Origin: NORP240 sp965222175
Lineage (GTDB): Bacteria > Pseudomonadota > Gammaproteobacteria > Pseudomonadales > Pseudohongiellaceae
Length of the DNA stretch: 64,000 bases
Assembly (NCBI GenBank): GCA_965222175.1
Contig: OZ244938.1
Location: 124,001 to 188,000 of the forward strand
Direction of reading: 5' to 3'
Program-made: the position numbers and the translations under genes
Part shown: in pieces, positions 43,613-51,903 of the stretch
Position numbering within the stretch: position 1 is the stretch's first letter
Layout: every line of letters begins with the position of its first letter
The notes under the pieces: model-generated
What the model was told of the DNA's origin: nothing
Database searches by the model: none
What the model saw: only the letters and a program-made list of their open reading frames with translations

Positions 43613-44541
43613 TGACCGACACATCAGCATGCCGGGCAAGTGATTGGCAAAGGCATATCCTGCTACTGTTTCTGGCCCTGTTTCTGGCGGGTTGCGGTGA
43701 GCAGGAGTCTACGTCAACGGTTGCGACCACCGCTGCCGACGGCACCAGTTCCGCCAGCGCCCAGGCCACCAAGGGCCTTGATTTCGAGTTCTATCGGGAA
43801 GTGGTTGAACCGATTTTTCAACGCCATCGGGGTGGTTTCGTGGGCTCTGATACCTCCTGTGTTGCCTGTCACACGGTGCAGGCCAATGCACCATTGGGAT
43901 TACAGGCCCTGACGCTGGAAGATGGCAACGTTTTCTGGACCGAGGACCAGTCCTGGCAGAATTTCCAGAATGTCGCCATGCTGGTCAATCCGGGTGCCCC
44001 GGAAACCAGCCGACTGCTGCTGGCGCCGCTGGCCCCGGCAGCCGGTGGTGAACGGCACTCCGGGGGAATCTTCTGGGATTCCACGGATCATGCAGAATAC
44101 CGTGCCATCGCCGAATGGATCGCTACCGGCTCAGCGGATGCCACCGCCGAGCCGGCGGTGGCAGTGGATTTCGAGTTTTTCCGTTCCTGCGTACAACCTG
44201 TCTTTGTCAATCCGCTGGAAAATGCCATGCCCTGTGCCGAGTGCCACAGTGGTGAATTCGCCGTGCCGCCGCCGGAAAACAGCTACTGGACCATGGAGCA
44301 GTCCCAACAGGCATTTCAGAGCCTGCTCTATCTCATCGATCCCGGTCGACCTGACAGCACCCGTTTTCTGCATAAGCCGCTGCACCCGAATGCCGGGGGG
44401 GACCTGATGCACAACGGCGGGCGTCGCTGGTATTCCCAGGATGATCCGGAGCGTCAGGCACTGGCGGACTGGGTCCGCGGCGACGCAAGCGGCAGCACCT
44501 GCCCGCCTGCTTTGCAGTTCGATTATCCACCGAGGCCGTAA
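43609..44541 (+). CDS. Lipoprotein with two c-type heme motifs
   Basis: A 310-residue lipoprotein (LFLAGC29). The domain is duplicated: residues about 58-175 and 187-300 each begin D-F-E-F-(Y/F)-R and carry a heme motif, C84-V-A-C87-H88 and C209-A-E-C212-H213. Each half then has a W-(T)-E/M-x-Q-S-x-Q-x-F-Q segment and LVNPGAPETSRLL or LIDPGRPDSTRFL. The C-terminal part ends in two prolines. It overlaps the propeller gene by 4 bases and precedes the monoheme cytochrome by 4 bases, so all three are cotranscribed. It is probably an outer- or inner-membrane-anchored electron carrier. Confidence 0.85.
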   Translation: MMTDTSACRASDWQRHILLLFLALFLAGCGEQESTSTVATTAADGTSSASAQATKGLDFEFYREVVEPIFQRHRGGFVGSDTSCVACHTVQANAPLGLQALTLEDGNVFWTEDQSWQNFQNVAMLVNPGAPETSRLLLAPLAPAAGGERHSGGIFWDSTDHAEYRAIAEWIATGSADATAEPAVAVDFEFFRSCVQPVFVNPLENAMPCAECHSGEFAVPPPENSYWTMEQSQQAFQSLLYLIDPGRPDSTRFLHKPLHPNAGGDLMHNGGRRWYSQDDPERQALADWVRGDASGSTCPPALQFDYPPRP

Positions 44542-44545
44542 TCCA

Positions 44546-44947
44546 ATGTCACCGTGGGTCAAGCTGGCGGTATCCGGTTCCGCACTGATGCTGCTGATCG
44601 GCTGTGGGGAACCGGAACCCGAATCGACACTGGACGGCATCTTTACCATGGCACAGGCGCAACGTGGCGAAGGTCTGTTCACTACCCATTGCCAGCGCTG
44701 CCACAGCATCCAGGAATTCTCCGGCCATATGTTTAACGCGGTCTGGTCCGAAGTGCCTGCCAGCGCCCTCTATTACCGGATCGCCAACACCATGCCCATG
44801 GACCAGCCCGGCAGCCTGGGCAATAGCGAGGTGACGTCGCTGATGGCCCACATTTTCAACAGCAACGGTATGCCCGCTGGCAATACGCCGCTGGAGGCGG
44901 ACCTGGACTGGTTGAATACCCTACCCATGCGGCAGTCTGGCCGGTAG
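44546..44947 (+). CDS. Lipoprotein cytochrome c (single heme)
   Basis: A 133-residue lipoprotein with the lipidated cysteine C20 in LLIGCGEP and one class I heme motif, C49-Q-R-C52-H53. A sixth-ligand Met is likely in NTMPMDQPG. The C-terminal helix SEVTSLMAHIFNSNGMPAGN fits the fold. It lies 4 bases after the diheme lipoprotein and would pass electrons along with it. The start at 44546 has only a weak GAGG site 9 bases upstream. Confidence 0.86.
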   Translation: MSPWVKLAVSGSALMLLIGCGEPEPESTLDGIFTMAQAQRGEGLFTTHCQRCHSIQEFSGHMFNAVWSEVPASALYYRIANTMPMDQPGSLGNSEVTSLMAHIFNSNGMPAGNTPLEADLDWLNTLPMRQSGR

Positions 44948-45075
44948 CGGAGATGTCGATCCGGCGGCAGGGCGCCTCGTCAGTGAACTCGCCTGAATGC
45001 CAGGGTATGTTCACCTTTACCCGGCGGTTCCTTCCGCCTTGACAATGATATTCCTTCAGTCCATGTTCTCAGGTT

Positions 45076-45109
45076 CCGCCGGAGGCCGGCCAGCCAGCTG
45101 GCCCGGCGG
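45076..45109 (+). terminator. GC-rich hairpin after the cytochrome operon
   Basis: CCGCCGG (45076-45082) pairs with CCGGCGG (45103-45109), with CCAGC/GCTGG nested inside. There is no long U-run, so termination is plausible but not certain. Confidence 0.45.
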
Positions 45110-45157
45110 CTGTGTTTGAATTGGTGAACACCCTAAAGTAGTTCAGGAGAAGTCATA

Positions 45158-46330
45158 ATGATAAAGAACAGTAAGGCCACTTCGAGTTCGCTGGTCAGGG
45201 CCGGGTTGGCAGGCCTTGCATTATCCGTGGCAGTCGGCAGTGCAATGGCGCAGCCCGGGTCCATGGCCGTAACCGGCAAGCCCGAAGCGCATGCCGGTCA
45301 GCAGCCGGTAAACAATCTGCCAAACCCCTATGAAACCCAGCGTAATTTCGGCACTCTGCCTGATGGCCGCAGCTGGGGTTCCGTCAGTGCCGTCGACGTG
45401 GATGTTGATGGTGTACATATCTGGGCCGGTGATCGCTGCGGAACCAATTCCTGTGCAACAACCCCGGATATCAACCCTATCGTCAAGCTTGACCCGACGG
45501 GTCGCGTGGTCGCGCAGCTTGGTGCCGGCCAGATTCTCTGGCCACATGGCATGGATGTGGATCACCAGGGTAATATCTGGATTGCCGATGCCCGGGTTGC
45601 GAATCAGAACGAACTGCGTGAAAACCCCGCAGCTGCCGATATTGGCAGTGCCGTTCTCAAGTTCAGCCCGGACGGTGAGCTGTTGCTGACCATCGGCACT
45701 CCCGGTGAAACCGGTGATCCACCCACTCACCTGACGGATCCCAACGATGTGCTGGTAGCTCCCAACGGACGTATTTTTATCGCCGAAACCCATGGAGCCC
45801 AGTTTCAGAACGAACCAGGTCCCAATGCCAAGAGCCGTATTACTATCTGGGAGCCTGACGGCACCTACGTAGGATCGTTTGGTGAATTCGGCTGGGATGA
45901 TGGCCAGTTCCGTTCACCGCATTCCCTGGCGATGGATTCACAGGGTCGACTGTTCGTGGCGGACCGCGGTAACAATCGTATCCAGATTTTCACCCAGGAT
46001 GGTGAATGGCTGGATACCTGGTACCAGTTCAGCCGCATCAGTGGATTGCACATCGATCCCGGCAACGACATGCTGTATGCCATTGACTCGGAATCTGACC
46101 CGAACTATAACCCTGGCGGCTGGCGCAAGGGGCTGCGGGTAGGTAATGCCCGAAACGGCCAGGTTCTGTACTTCGTGCCAGAACATGTTTCCCCGGAACG
46201 TTCCTCCGGAATGGGTGGGGTTGGTTCCATGGGTGAAGGGGTAACCGTCGATAAAGACGGGAATGTATACGCCGGTGAGGTTGGTCCTATCCAGGGAATG
46301 ACCAGGTTCGTACCGCGACTCGCCCCCTGA
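45158..46330 (+). CDS. Exported NHL-repeat beta-propeller protein
   Basis: A 390-residue precursor with a signal peptide (residues 1-31, ending GSAMA). The mature part is an NHL propeller: PHGMDVDHQGNIWIADARVA, DPNDVLVAPNGRIFIAETHG and SPHSLAMDSQGRLFVADRGN. It resembles the peptidylglycine lyase-type NHL proteins common in marine bacteria, whose substrates are mostly unknown. It follows the cytochrome operon by 210 bases, after a hairpin, so it may be separately transcribed. A perfect bidirectional terminator closes the gene. Confidence 0.88.
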   Translation: MIKNSKATSSSLVRAGLAGLALSVAVGSAMAQPGSMAVTGKPEAHAGQQPVNNLPNPYETQRNFGTLPDGRSWGSVSAVDVDVDGVHIWAGDRCGTNSCATTPDINPIVKLDPTGRVVAQLGAGQILWPHGMDVDHQGNIWIADARVANQNELRENPAAADIGSAVLKFSPDGELLLTIGTPGETGDPPTHLTDPNDVLVAPNGRIFIAETHGAQFQNEPGPNAKSRITIWEPDGTYVGSFGEFGWDDGQFRSPHSLAMDSQGRLFVADRGNNRIQIFTQDGEWLDTWYQFSRISGLHIDPGNDMLYAIDSESDPNYNPGGWRKGLRVGNARNGQVLYFVPEHVSPERSSGMGGVGSMGEGVTVDKDGNVYAGEVGPIQGMTRFVPRLAP

Positions 46331-46351
46331 TCCTGCGAGACAGGCTGGACG

Positions 46352-46385
46352 AAAAAAGGCGAGAACCATGGTTCTCGCCTTTTTT
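46352..46385. terminator. Perfect bidirectional terminator
   Basis: A continuous 34-bp palindrome: AAAAAAGGCGAGAACC (46352-46367) meets its exact complement (46370-46385), ending in six T's. It stops the NHL gene (+) and the small lipoprotein gene (-). Confidence 0.95.
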
Positions 46386-46411
46386 ATTACCGTTTATTGT
46401 GCCGGTATGGC

Positions 46412-46663
46412 TTAACAGTCTGAATCCGTAGCATCTTCGCAGGCGTCCTCGATGGCGTTACCGGCATCGGTTGCTGCGTCCTCGATGCTGTTGCCGACAT
46501 CCGAGGCGGCGTCCTGCAGCCGATCTGCTGCATCGCTGGCAGAGCCCTGGAGACTACTGGCTGCCTCATCGATATCTTCACCCAGCCGTTCGGCTGGACC
46601 ATCCTGCTCACAGGCGGTTACAGCAAAAATTGTTGTAAATGCCAGTGCTAGTATGCGTTTCAT
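46412..46663 (-). CDS. Small helical lipoprotein of unknown function
   Basis: An 83-residue lipoprotein (lipobox FAVTAC18), followed by an Ala/Asp-rich amphipathic repeat: roughly S-x-D-A-A-D-x-x-x-D-A-A-S-D in 11-residue steps, and CEDATDSDC at the end. The repeat resembles that of late-embryogenesis or entericidin-like envelope stress proteins. AGGAG precedes the ATG at 46663. It is the gene after a UPF0391 peptide on the same strand, in what may be a stress-induced pair. Confidence 0.75.
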   Translation of the reverse strand: MKRILALAFTTIFAVTACEQDGPAERLGEDIDEAASSLQGSASDAADRLQDAASDVGNSIEDAATDAGNAIEDACEDATDSDC

Positions 46664-46779
46664 CGTTTACTCCTATGCAGTTTGCAATGCTAAAAAATTG
46701 GCGCGGGATATTGCCGCAGTTCCTGACAGCGTACCCTATCCAGGCACCCATTACATGCTTTATTTTGATATATCCGTTC

Positions 46780-46953
46780 CTAAACCGGTGGCTTGCCGCG
46801 CATGGCGTTAGCTATCAGCGAGATAACCAGCAGCACAACGAATACGAAGAACAGCAGTTGCGCGATTCCGGATGCTGCTCCAGCGATCCCGGTAAACCCG
46901 AACAGGGCAGCAATAATCGCGATGATAAAAAAAGTGATAGCCCAGGTCAGCAT
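46780..46953 (-). CDS. UPF0391/DUF1328 small membrane protein (YtjA type)
   Basis: A 57-residue protein below the usual ORF length cut-off, starting MLTWAITFFIIAIIAALFGF and ending NAMRGKPPV. It has two transmembrane helices separated by a TGIAGAASGIA turn, exactly the DUF1328 pattern. GGAGG lies 7 bases before the ATG at 46953. The role is unknown, though homologues are often induced by stress. Confidence 0.9.
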   Translation of the reverse strand: MLTWAITFFIIAIIAALFGFTGIAGAASGIAQLLFFVFVVLLVISLIANAMRGKPPV

Positions 46954-47197
46954 AGCAATTCCTCCACATTGGTTAGTTGGAAAGCCTTTTTACTTGCTCG
47001 CCCTGAATGATGCGAATAGCATGCCAACAGCGCCGGACACTGTCGACAGCCCTTTATTCCCGGGTCCCGCAGGAAAGCTGGGGGGGCTCTTTATGCAAGT
47101 CCAGGCAGGTAACAGTTACAGGCTGATTGAATTTTTTACCGCCATGCCGGGAGTCCGGCAATCCTGGTACTGCCGGTGTACCTGTGCCCTGTTCAAG

Positions 47198-48025
47198 TTA
47201 CTCATCCAGCCTGGGGAAAGCCTGGTCAGTCATAAATTTCCGGGCGATTTCCAGAATATCGGCGGGCTCGACCAGGGATTTTCCCATGGCATCGAATGCC
47301 GCCAGTTCGGCTTCAGTGGGAAAGCTGTAGTAGGCACCGCCTTCAGCCTGCGGATGATCGACAAGGGGTGTGCCACCAGAGATCGCCTCCACGGCACGAT
47401 GGATCAGGGCTACGCCTTGTTCGTACAGGGTAAGCACATGCCAGAGATAGGACCTGGAGTGATTGACATCGAGCAGGGTAGTACCCAGCACCGGACCGGT
47501 GTCGATGTTATCGTCGACAATGCGATGCAGCGTGGTGCCAACCTGTGCCTCACCGTTGGCCAGGGCCCGGAACGTCGCCATCACCCCTTTATAGCCTGGC
47601 AAAAGTCCCGAATGGAGATTCAACACGCCATGGCGAGGCGTTGCAATGACGGCATTCTTCAGAATAGTACCGTAACGGATTGACAAAACCAGGTCGGGTG
47701 CGGAGGCCAGGAATCGCTCATGGTCGATGCCACTGTTTATCCGGTTCAGGGTAGTTACCGGTGAGCCGATCAGGTTGCCCAGGCCGGTGAAAGTCTTCAG
47801 TGAGGCGGGCTGCACCGGTTGCCTGTCCAGCAAGGGAAACAACAGGTCATTGAACAGCCCCTGCTCGTAAAAAGCCAGATGTTGCAGTGCCGGGGGCCTG
47901 CTGCCTGATCCGCCTACCTGGCTGGAAAGGTATACCGTGCAGTTGTGTCCATCCAGCCGTGGCAGCAGCAGGTTCAGTGCCAGGCAACTGGCTACATCGC
48001 GGTTTGCCAGCAGGGTGATGTTCAC
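47198..48025 (-). CDS. Formyltransferase-family protein
   Basis: A 275-residue protein with a formyl transferase domain (PF00551 type). The core reads VLNLHSGLLPGYKGVMATFR, with the N and H of the catalytic triad, and later IVDDNIDTGPVLG, with its Asp. It lacks the C-terminal domain of methionyl-tRNA formyltransferase and diverges at the N-terminus, so it more likely formylates an amino sugar or other amine. The GTG at 48025 is preferred; a TTG at 48070 adds 15 unrelated residues. The acceptor is unknown. Confidence 0.8.
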   Translation of the reverse strand: MNITLLANRDVASCLALNLLLPRLDGHNCTVYLSSQVGGSGSRPPALQHLAFYEQGLFNDLLFPLLDRQPVQPASLKTFTGLGNLIGSPVTTLNRINSGIDHERFLASAPDLVLSIRYGTILKNAVIATPRHGVLNLHSGLLPGYKGVMATFRALANGEAQVGTTLHRIVDDNIDTGPVLGTTLLDVNHSRSYLWHVLTLYEQGVALIHRAVEAISGGTPLVDHPQAEGGAYYSFPTEAELAAFDAMGKSLVEPADILEIARKFMTDQAFPRLDE

Positions 48026-48142
48026 GGATTTATCCCGGTCTCTGCCAGTCCGCGGAGGCCGGACTATCAACCGCCGGCAGCATTGGGGGGTTCATGTCGG
48101 TATTCACTGGCGACATCGTCAGCGTGTGTTCAGGCTTCCCCA

Positions 48143-49486
48143 TCATCGCCCGTCGGGTCGGATGACATGGTATTCGGTCTGCCGCGGCGCCAGGTACTCA
48201 AAATCGTGGCCGTCGAAGAAACCGTCTTCCTCCAGCTTCATACGGAATGGTTCGCTACTCCACGACGGCAAGTCCACCAGTGCCGTCAATTCTACGGAGT
48301 AGGCAGTATTGGCCTGCATGGGATAGTCGCCGCTTCCCGGCACGCCATCCTGGGCATCCCACAAGCCGATAGTCGTACCCGCGGCGTGTCCATGCAGGCC
48401 GATAGGGTGGCTGTAGATAATGGGTCCGATTCCCCGCTCCAGGGCCTGTCGACGGGTTCGATCCAGGATTTCATTGCCGGTGCGACCAGACTGGAAGTTC
48501 GCGGTAAGAATGTCCTGCAGGTCATTTCCCGCCTGCAGGGCGGATTTCAATGCCGGGGGCACATCATCCTCGCCTTCGCGCAGGATGTAGGCATTCTGCT
48601 GAGTGTCGGTATGCAGGTTGAGATAGGAGATGCCGAAGTCAATGTGTACGTGATCTCCCCGGTACAGCAACGCCGGATCCAGGCCCTGTTCCGCAATCGT
48701 CATCACCGCGTAGTCCGAGCGTTCAACTTCGATGCTGGTGTGAAACCAGGTGTCCAGGCCGAGGTCATTGACGCGCTGCCGGAACCACCACCGGAGGTCC
48801 TCGATACTGGTCATGCCCGGTTTGACCACGTCACTGGAAAACCCCTCCGCAATGACAGCATGGGCAATTTCCACAACCTCTCTGTAGAGTACTATTTCCG
48901 CCGCGGTCCGTGTTTCCAGCCAGCCCACCGCCAGCGCTTCTGCCGACACGATACGATTGCGCAGAGCAACCGGCAGTGCAGCGCTGAAGTCCCGGTATTC
49001 CGAATAGGTAATACCATCGGCAAGGGCAAAATTGTCGGAGAAATTGAGGCCTATCCTGGCGGGATCGAACTCTTGGAGCAATAGCGCGATACGTTTGAAC
49101 TGGTCCGGTTGTTCGTCCGGATTCCATGCCCCGGGGAACAGGTCGCCAACAGCATAACGCGCCACTGCCATACGTTCCACGCCTCGTTCCGGGCCATGAT
49201 CGAGAAACATCAGCACTGTGCGGCGGCGAGCATTTAACCAGGTCGCCGGGAGCATGGTCTTGAGAACCGGATCCTCGTTGTATTCCCGGGCGATTAAAAC
49301 CCAGGCATCTATTCCTGTGCGGCGCATCAATTCGGGAACCAGTACGTCAAGCCTTTCCCTGAGGACGCTATCCTGGACTTCCGCCTGGTCGCGCAGGGGA
49401 AGAATCCTCCTGGCAATCTCGTCTGCCAGGACTGGTGGAACGATCAGTATTGATAGAAAAAGCAGTAGCAGGGATCGATTAAACAT
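48143..49486 (-). CDS. Exported M24 family metallopeptidase (Xaa-Pro aminopeptidase-like)
   Basis: A 447-residue precursor with a signal peptide (MFNRSLLLLFLSILIVPPVLA). The pita-bread fold occupies the second half, with metal ligands D283 (HIDFG), D294 (LHTDTQQNAY), a His in GLHGHAAG (H365 or H367), E399 (SVELT) and a Glu in MKLEEDG (E419 or E420). It resembles proline- or creatine-type M24 enzymes. Export suggests peptide processing in the periplasm, and it is separate from the cytoplasmic PepP at 56854-58176. Confidence 0.9.
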   Translation of the reverse strand: MFNRSLLLLFLSILIVPPVLADEIARRILPLRDQAEVQDSVLRERLDVLVPELMRRTGIDAWVLIAREYNEDPVLKTMLPATWLNARRRTVLMFLDHGPERGVERMAVARYAVGDLFPGAWNPDEQPDQFKRIALLLQEFDPARIGLNFSDNFALADGITYSEYRDFSAALPVALRNRIVSAEALAVGWLETRTAAEIVLYREVVEIAHAVIAEGFSSDVVKPGMTSIEDLRWWFRQRVNDLGLDTWFHTSIEVERSDYAVMTIAEQGLDPALLYRGDHVHIDFGISYLNLHTDTQQNAYILREGEDDVPPALKSALQAGNDLQDILTANFQSGRTGNEILDRTRRQALERGIGPIIYSHPIGLHGHAAGTTIGLWDAQDGVPGSGDYPMQANTAYSVELTALVDLPSWSSEPFRMKLEEDGFFDGHDFEYLAPRQTEYHVIRPDGR

Positions 49487-49552
49487 CTTAGTGTATTCTT
49501 TCTATTACGGGTGTCTCGCAGAGAACAACGCATTACGCCGCGTTGAAAGCTG

Positions 49553-50353
49553 TCATTCCAGAGATTCCAGTTCCAGGGTCAGCTGCTCGGCATCCTTCAG
49601 CACGAAAATTACATTTCGAAAGGCAAGCGCTCCATCTATGTAAATGCCGGGAATCAATAGCCTGCCCGTGGAATCATCAAAAGAAGCGAAATCTTCGCTG
49701 CGCGTGGCAAGCACTTCCAGACTTTGTGCCAATCCTTGTATTGTCGGAGTGGTTTCGGTATCCACCGTGAAGGAAAGGCTGTAATTGGCATCGTCCGTGG
49801 CAATTTTCAGGTTAAGCAGCTCAGTTTCCTGATCGAAGGTATTCGCGGGTATTGGACTCTCGGTTTCGCAACCGTGATTTGCGACCACGCTGATACTGGC
49901 TAAACCGGCGGCACCATAGGCTCCGCTTGCAACAGATTCCACAAAGTACAGTCCGTTGCTTTCTATCAGGAACTGCCCGTTCGGCGGTCCGGTATCATCC
50001 AGGTTGATGGTATCGAAAAAAACCAGGTTTGTTTGAGAATCCTTGTAGATGCTGACGTCAATGTCGATGTAACCGTCATTTTCCGGCTCCAGTCCTAGTT
50101 CATAATACAGGCTGTCCCCCGGTGCCAGTTCAATAGACGACCTGGTAAATACTACCGCAAACTTGCCCGGAAACGTTGAGGAGAGCCTGAATCTCTCGTC
50201 AAACAGCACCGTTTCACAGCGTGGTTGTGCAAGCACCGGGGAACTCAATGACAACAGCGTTGCCAGTGTCAGGACTGTTTGAACTAATTGGTCACGACGG
50301 CTTCGGCAAGTGGTACTGCGTCCTGAACTGGATGTTTTATCGCCCGGTATCAT
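49553..50353 (-). CDS. Exported protein of unknown function
   Basis: A 266-residue protein with a long N-terminal basic region and a hydrophobic signal (residues about 23-42: LVQTVLTLATLLSLSSPVLA). The mature part is acidic and beta-rich, with four cysteines; CETVLFDERFRLSSTF is at its start and GCETESPIPANTF lies in the middle. It may be a two-domain beta-sandwich. A copy of the dispersed repeat (50353-50371) directly precedes the start codon and supplies its only Shine-Dalgarno-like sequence (AGAGG). No family is recognised. Confidence 0.72.
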   Translation of the reverse strand: MIPGDKTSSSGRSTTCRSRRDQLVQTVLTLATLLSLSSPVLAQPRCETVLFDERFRLSSTFPGKFAVVFTRSSIELAPGDSLYYELGLEPENDGYIDIDVSIYKDSQTNLVFFDTINLDDTGPPNGQFLIESNGLYFVESVASGAYGAAGLASISVVANHGCETESPIPANTFDQETELLNLKIATDDANYSLSFTVDTETTPTIQGLAQSLEVLATRSEDFASFDDSTGRLLIPGIYIDGALAFRNVIFVLKDAEQLTLELESLE

Positions 50354-50371
50354 TTATCAGAGGCCTCTTAA
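50353..50371. repeat. Dispersed palindromic repeat, copy D
   Basis: TTTATCAGAGGCCTCTTAA lies immediately upstream of the start codon of the exported protein at 49553-50353, overlapping its first base. It contains the sub-palindrome AGAGGCCTCT. Confidence 0.5.
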
Positions 50372-50605
50372 GTCCAGGGTTTGTTTCAACGGTAAATTAC
50401 CGTGGTTGTCCATAGCTGTCTAACTAATAATAGCGCCAAAGCCTATTTATCTGTGCCTGCTTTATCCTGTACCATCACAGGGAGTAGTCTTACTGCAACC
50501 CCTGCCCCCGGCTTACTGCCGGAGATTCACCTGGCCAGGTGGACAATCCGGGCCATTTGAAAGCGCTGTCCGGGGGTGGCTGCGATGCTCAAGCGGAGGT
50601 CGTCG

Positions 50606-51604
50606 ATGCCGTCTACAAATTCCCTGTGTACAATCACCATCCTGATGCTGACAGCGATATCTGCAACAGCCCAGGAGTGGACCATTCCTCGAACGCCGGA
50701 CGGCAGGCCCGATTTGCAGGGCATCTGGTCCAATGCCACCCAGACACCTCTGGAGCGACCGGTTGAATTCGGTGACAAGGGGTTTCTTACAGCGGAGGAA
50801 GCTGCTGCACAGATGCAGCAGTGGCGGGACCGCTACGATAGGGCAGGTCAGGCCGTCGATCCTGAGCGTGGTCCACCCACCGACGGCAACGCGAACCTGG
50901 GATACAACAGTTTCTGGTGGGACCCCCGCGATGAGGCCATCGAAATCAATGGTCAATACCGGACTTCCATTATCGTCGATCCAGCCAATGGTCAGATACC
51001 GTATCTCGGTGGTCAGCGCCTGGACAACAGCCTGCGCGCGCAATGGCGCGGGCGAGACGGGGTGGAGCCCTACGATGCCATTGAATTAAGGCCACTGGCC
51101 GAACGCTGCCTGTTGACGTTCAGTTCCGGATCCGGGCCACCGATGATGCCGACGCTTTATAACAATAACTACCAGATCGTGCAGACCGACAGTCACGTGA
51201 TGATTCTGGTTGAAATGGTCCACGACGCGCGAATTATCCCCATCGACAAGGATCACCGTGACAGCGACCTGGAAAAGTGGATGGGTGACTCGGTAGGGTA
51301 CTGGGAGGGCGACACCCTGGTGGTCAGCACGAGGAATTTTCATCCGCAGCAATCCTTTCGTGGCAGTTCAGGGCAGACGGTCATTACAGAACGCTTCGAC
51401 CTTGTCGGACCGGACAAGATCAGGTATGCCTTCACCATCGACGATCCATTGACCTACAGTCAACCCTGGACCGGCGAACTGGCCCTGAACCGCAAGCCGG
51501 ACGGAGAGGTTATCTATGAGTACGCCTGCCACGAAGGCAATTACGCTTTTTCGGGTATCATGGCTGGCGCACGCAGGCAGGAGCTTGATGCTGCGCTGGA
51601 TTGA
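50606..51604 (+). CDS. Exported protein of unknown function (EYACHEGN family)
   Basis: A 332-residue precursor: the ATG at 50606 has GGAGG 6 bases upstream, and MPSTNSLCTITILMLTAISATA is a signal peptide. The mature part begins WTIPRTPDGRPDLQGIWSNA, a segment common to large families of exported proteins in gammaproteobacteria and acidobacteria. It has a W-rich middle (GYNSFWWDPRDE) and ends EYACHEGNYAFSGIMAG. The partial protein at 1-240 is a paralogue. Its function is unknown to me; exported hydrolases often lie near such genes. Confidence 0.85.
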   Translation: MPSTNSLCTITILMLTAISATAQEWTIPRTPDGRPDLQGIWSNATQTPLERPVEFGDKGFLTAEEAAAQMQQWRDRYDRAGQAVDPERGPPTDGNANLGYNSFWWDPRDEAIEINGQYRTSIIVDPANGQIPYLGGQRLDNSLRAQWRGRDGVEPYDAIELRPLAERCLLTFSSGSGPPMMPTLYNNNYQIVQTDSHVMILVEMVHDARIIPIDKDHRDSDLEKWMGDSVGYWEGDTLVVSTRNFHPQQSFRGSSGQTVITERFDLVGPDKIRYAFTIDDPLTYSQPWTGELALNRKPDGEVIYEYACHEGNYAFSGIMAGARRQELDAALD

Positions 51605-51705
51605 TTACCGTTGTGTCCGTGGCCAGGCGCCGTTTCAGTTGTCAGGGAGCGTGATTTCGCACTGAACCTGGCAGGCACTACTCCGTGGAATGGACGGAGT
51701 CGCCG

Positions 51706-51789
51706 TCACCGGTTGGAATGCAGACCAATCAGGTTGCCGTCCGGGTCCTGTACATGGATTTCAAACCAGTCAATGGGATTTCGCGCCAT
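51706..51789 (-). pseudogene. Deletion remnant of a VOC (glyoxalase-like) protein
   Basis: A 27-codon frame, starting MARNPIDWFEIHVQD and ending PDGNLIGLHSNR, with AGGAG 7 bases upstream. The first half is the typical start of a VOC protein of about 120 residues and the second half its typical end, while the middle of about 90 codons is missing. This looks like an in-frame internal deletion that left the ribosome-binding site and stop codon intact. It might still be translated as a short peptide. Confidence 0.75.
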
Positions 51790-51903
51790 GGATGGACTCC
51801 TGGTTGAAGTGGAATGAAAGGTAATAAACAGGCAGGCTGTAGGCTTTCTTCCTTCCCGGCTTCCCTTCCTTCTACCTGCTTTCCTTCTTTCTGCTTCCCG
51901 CTT

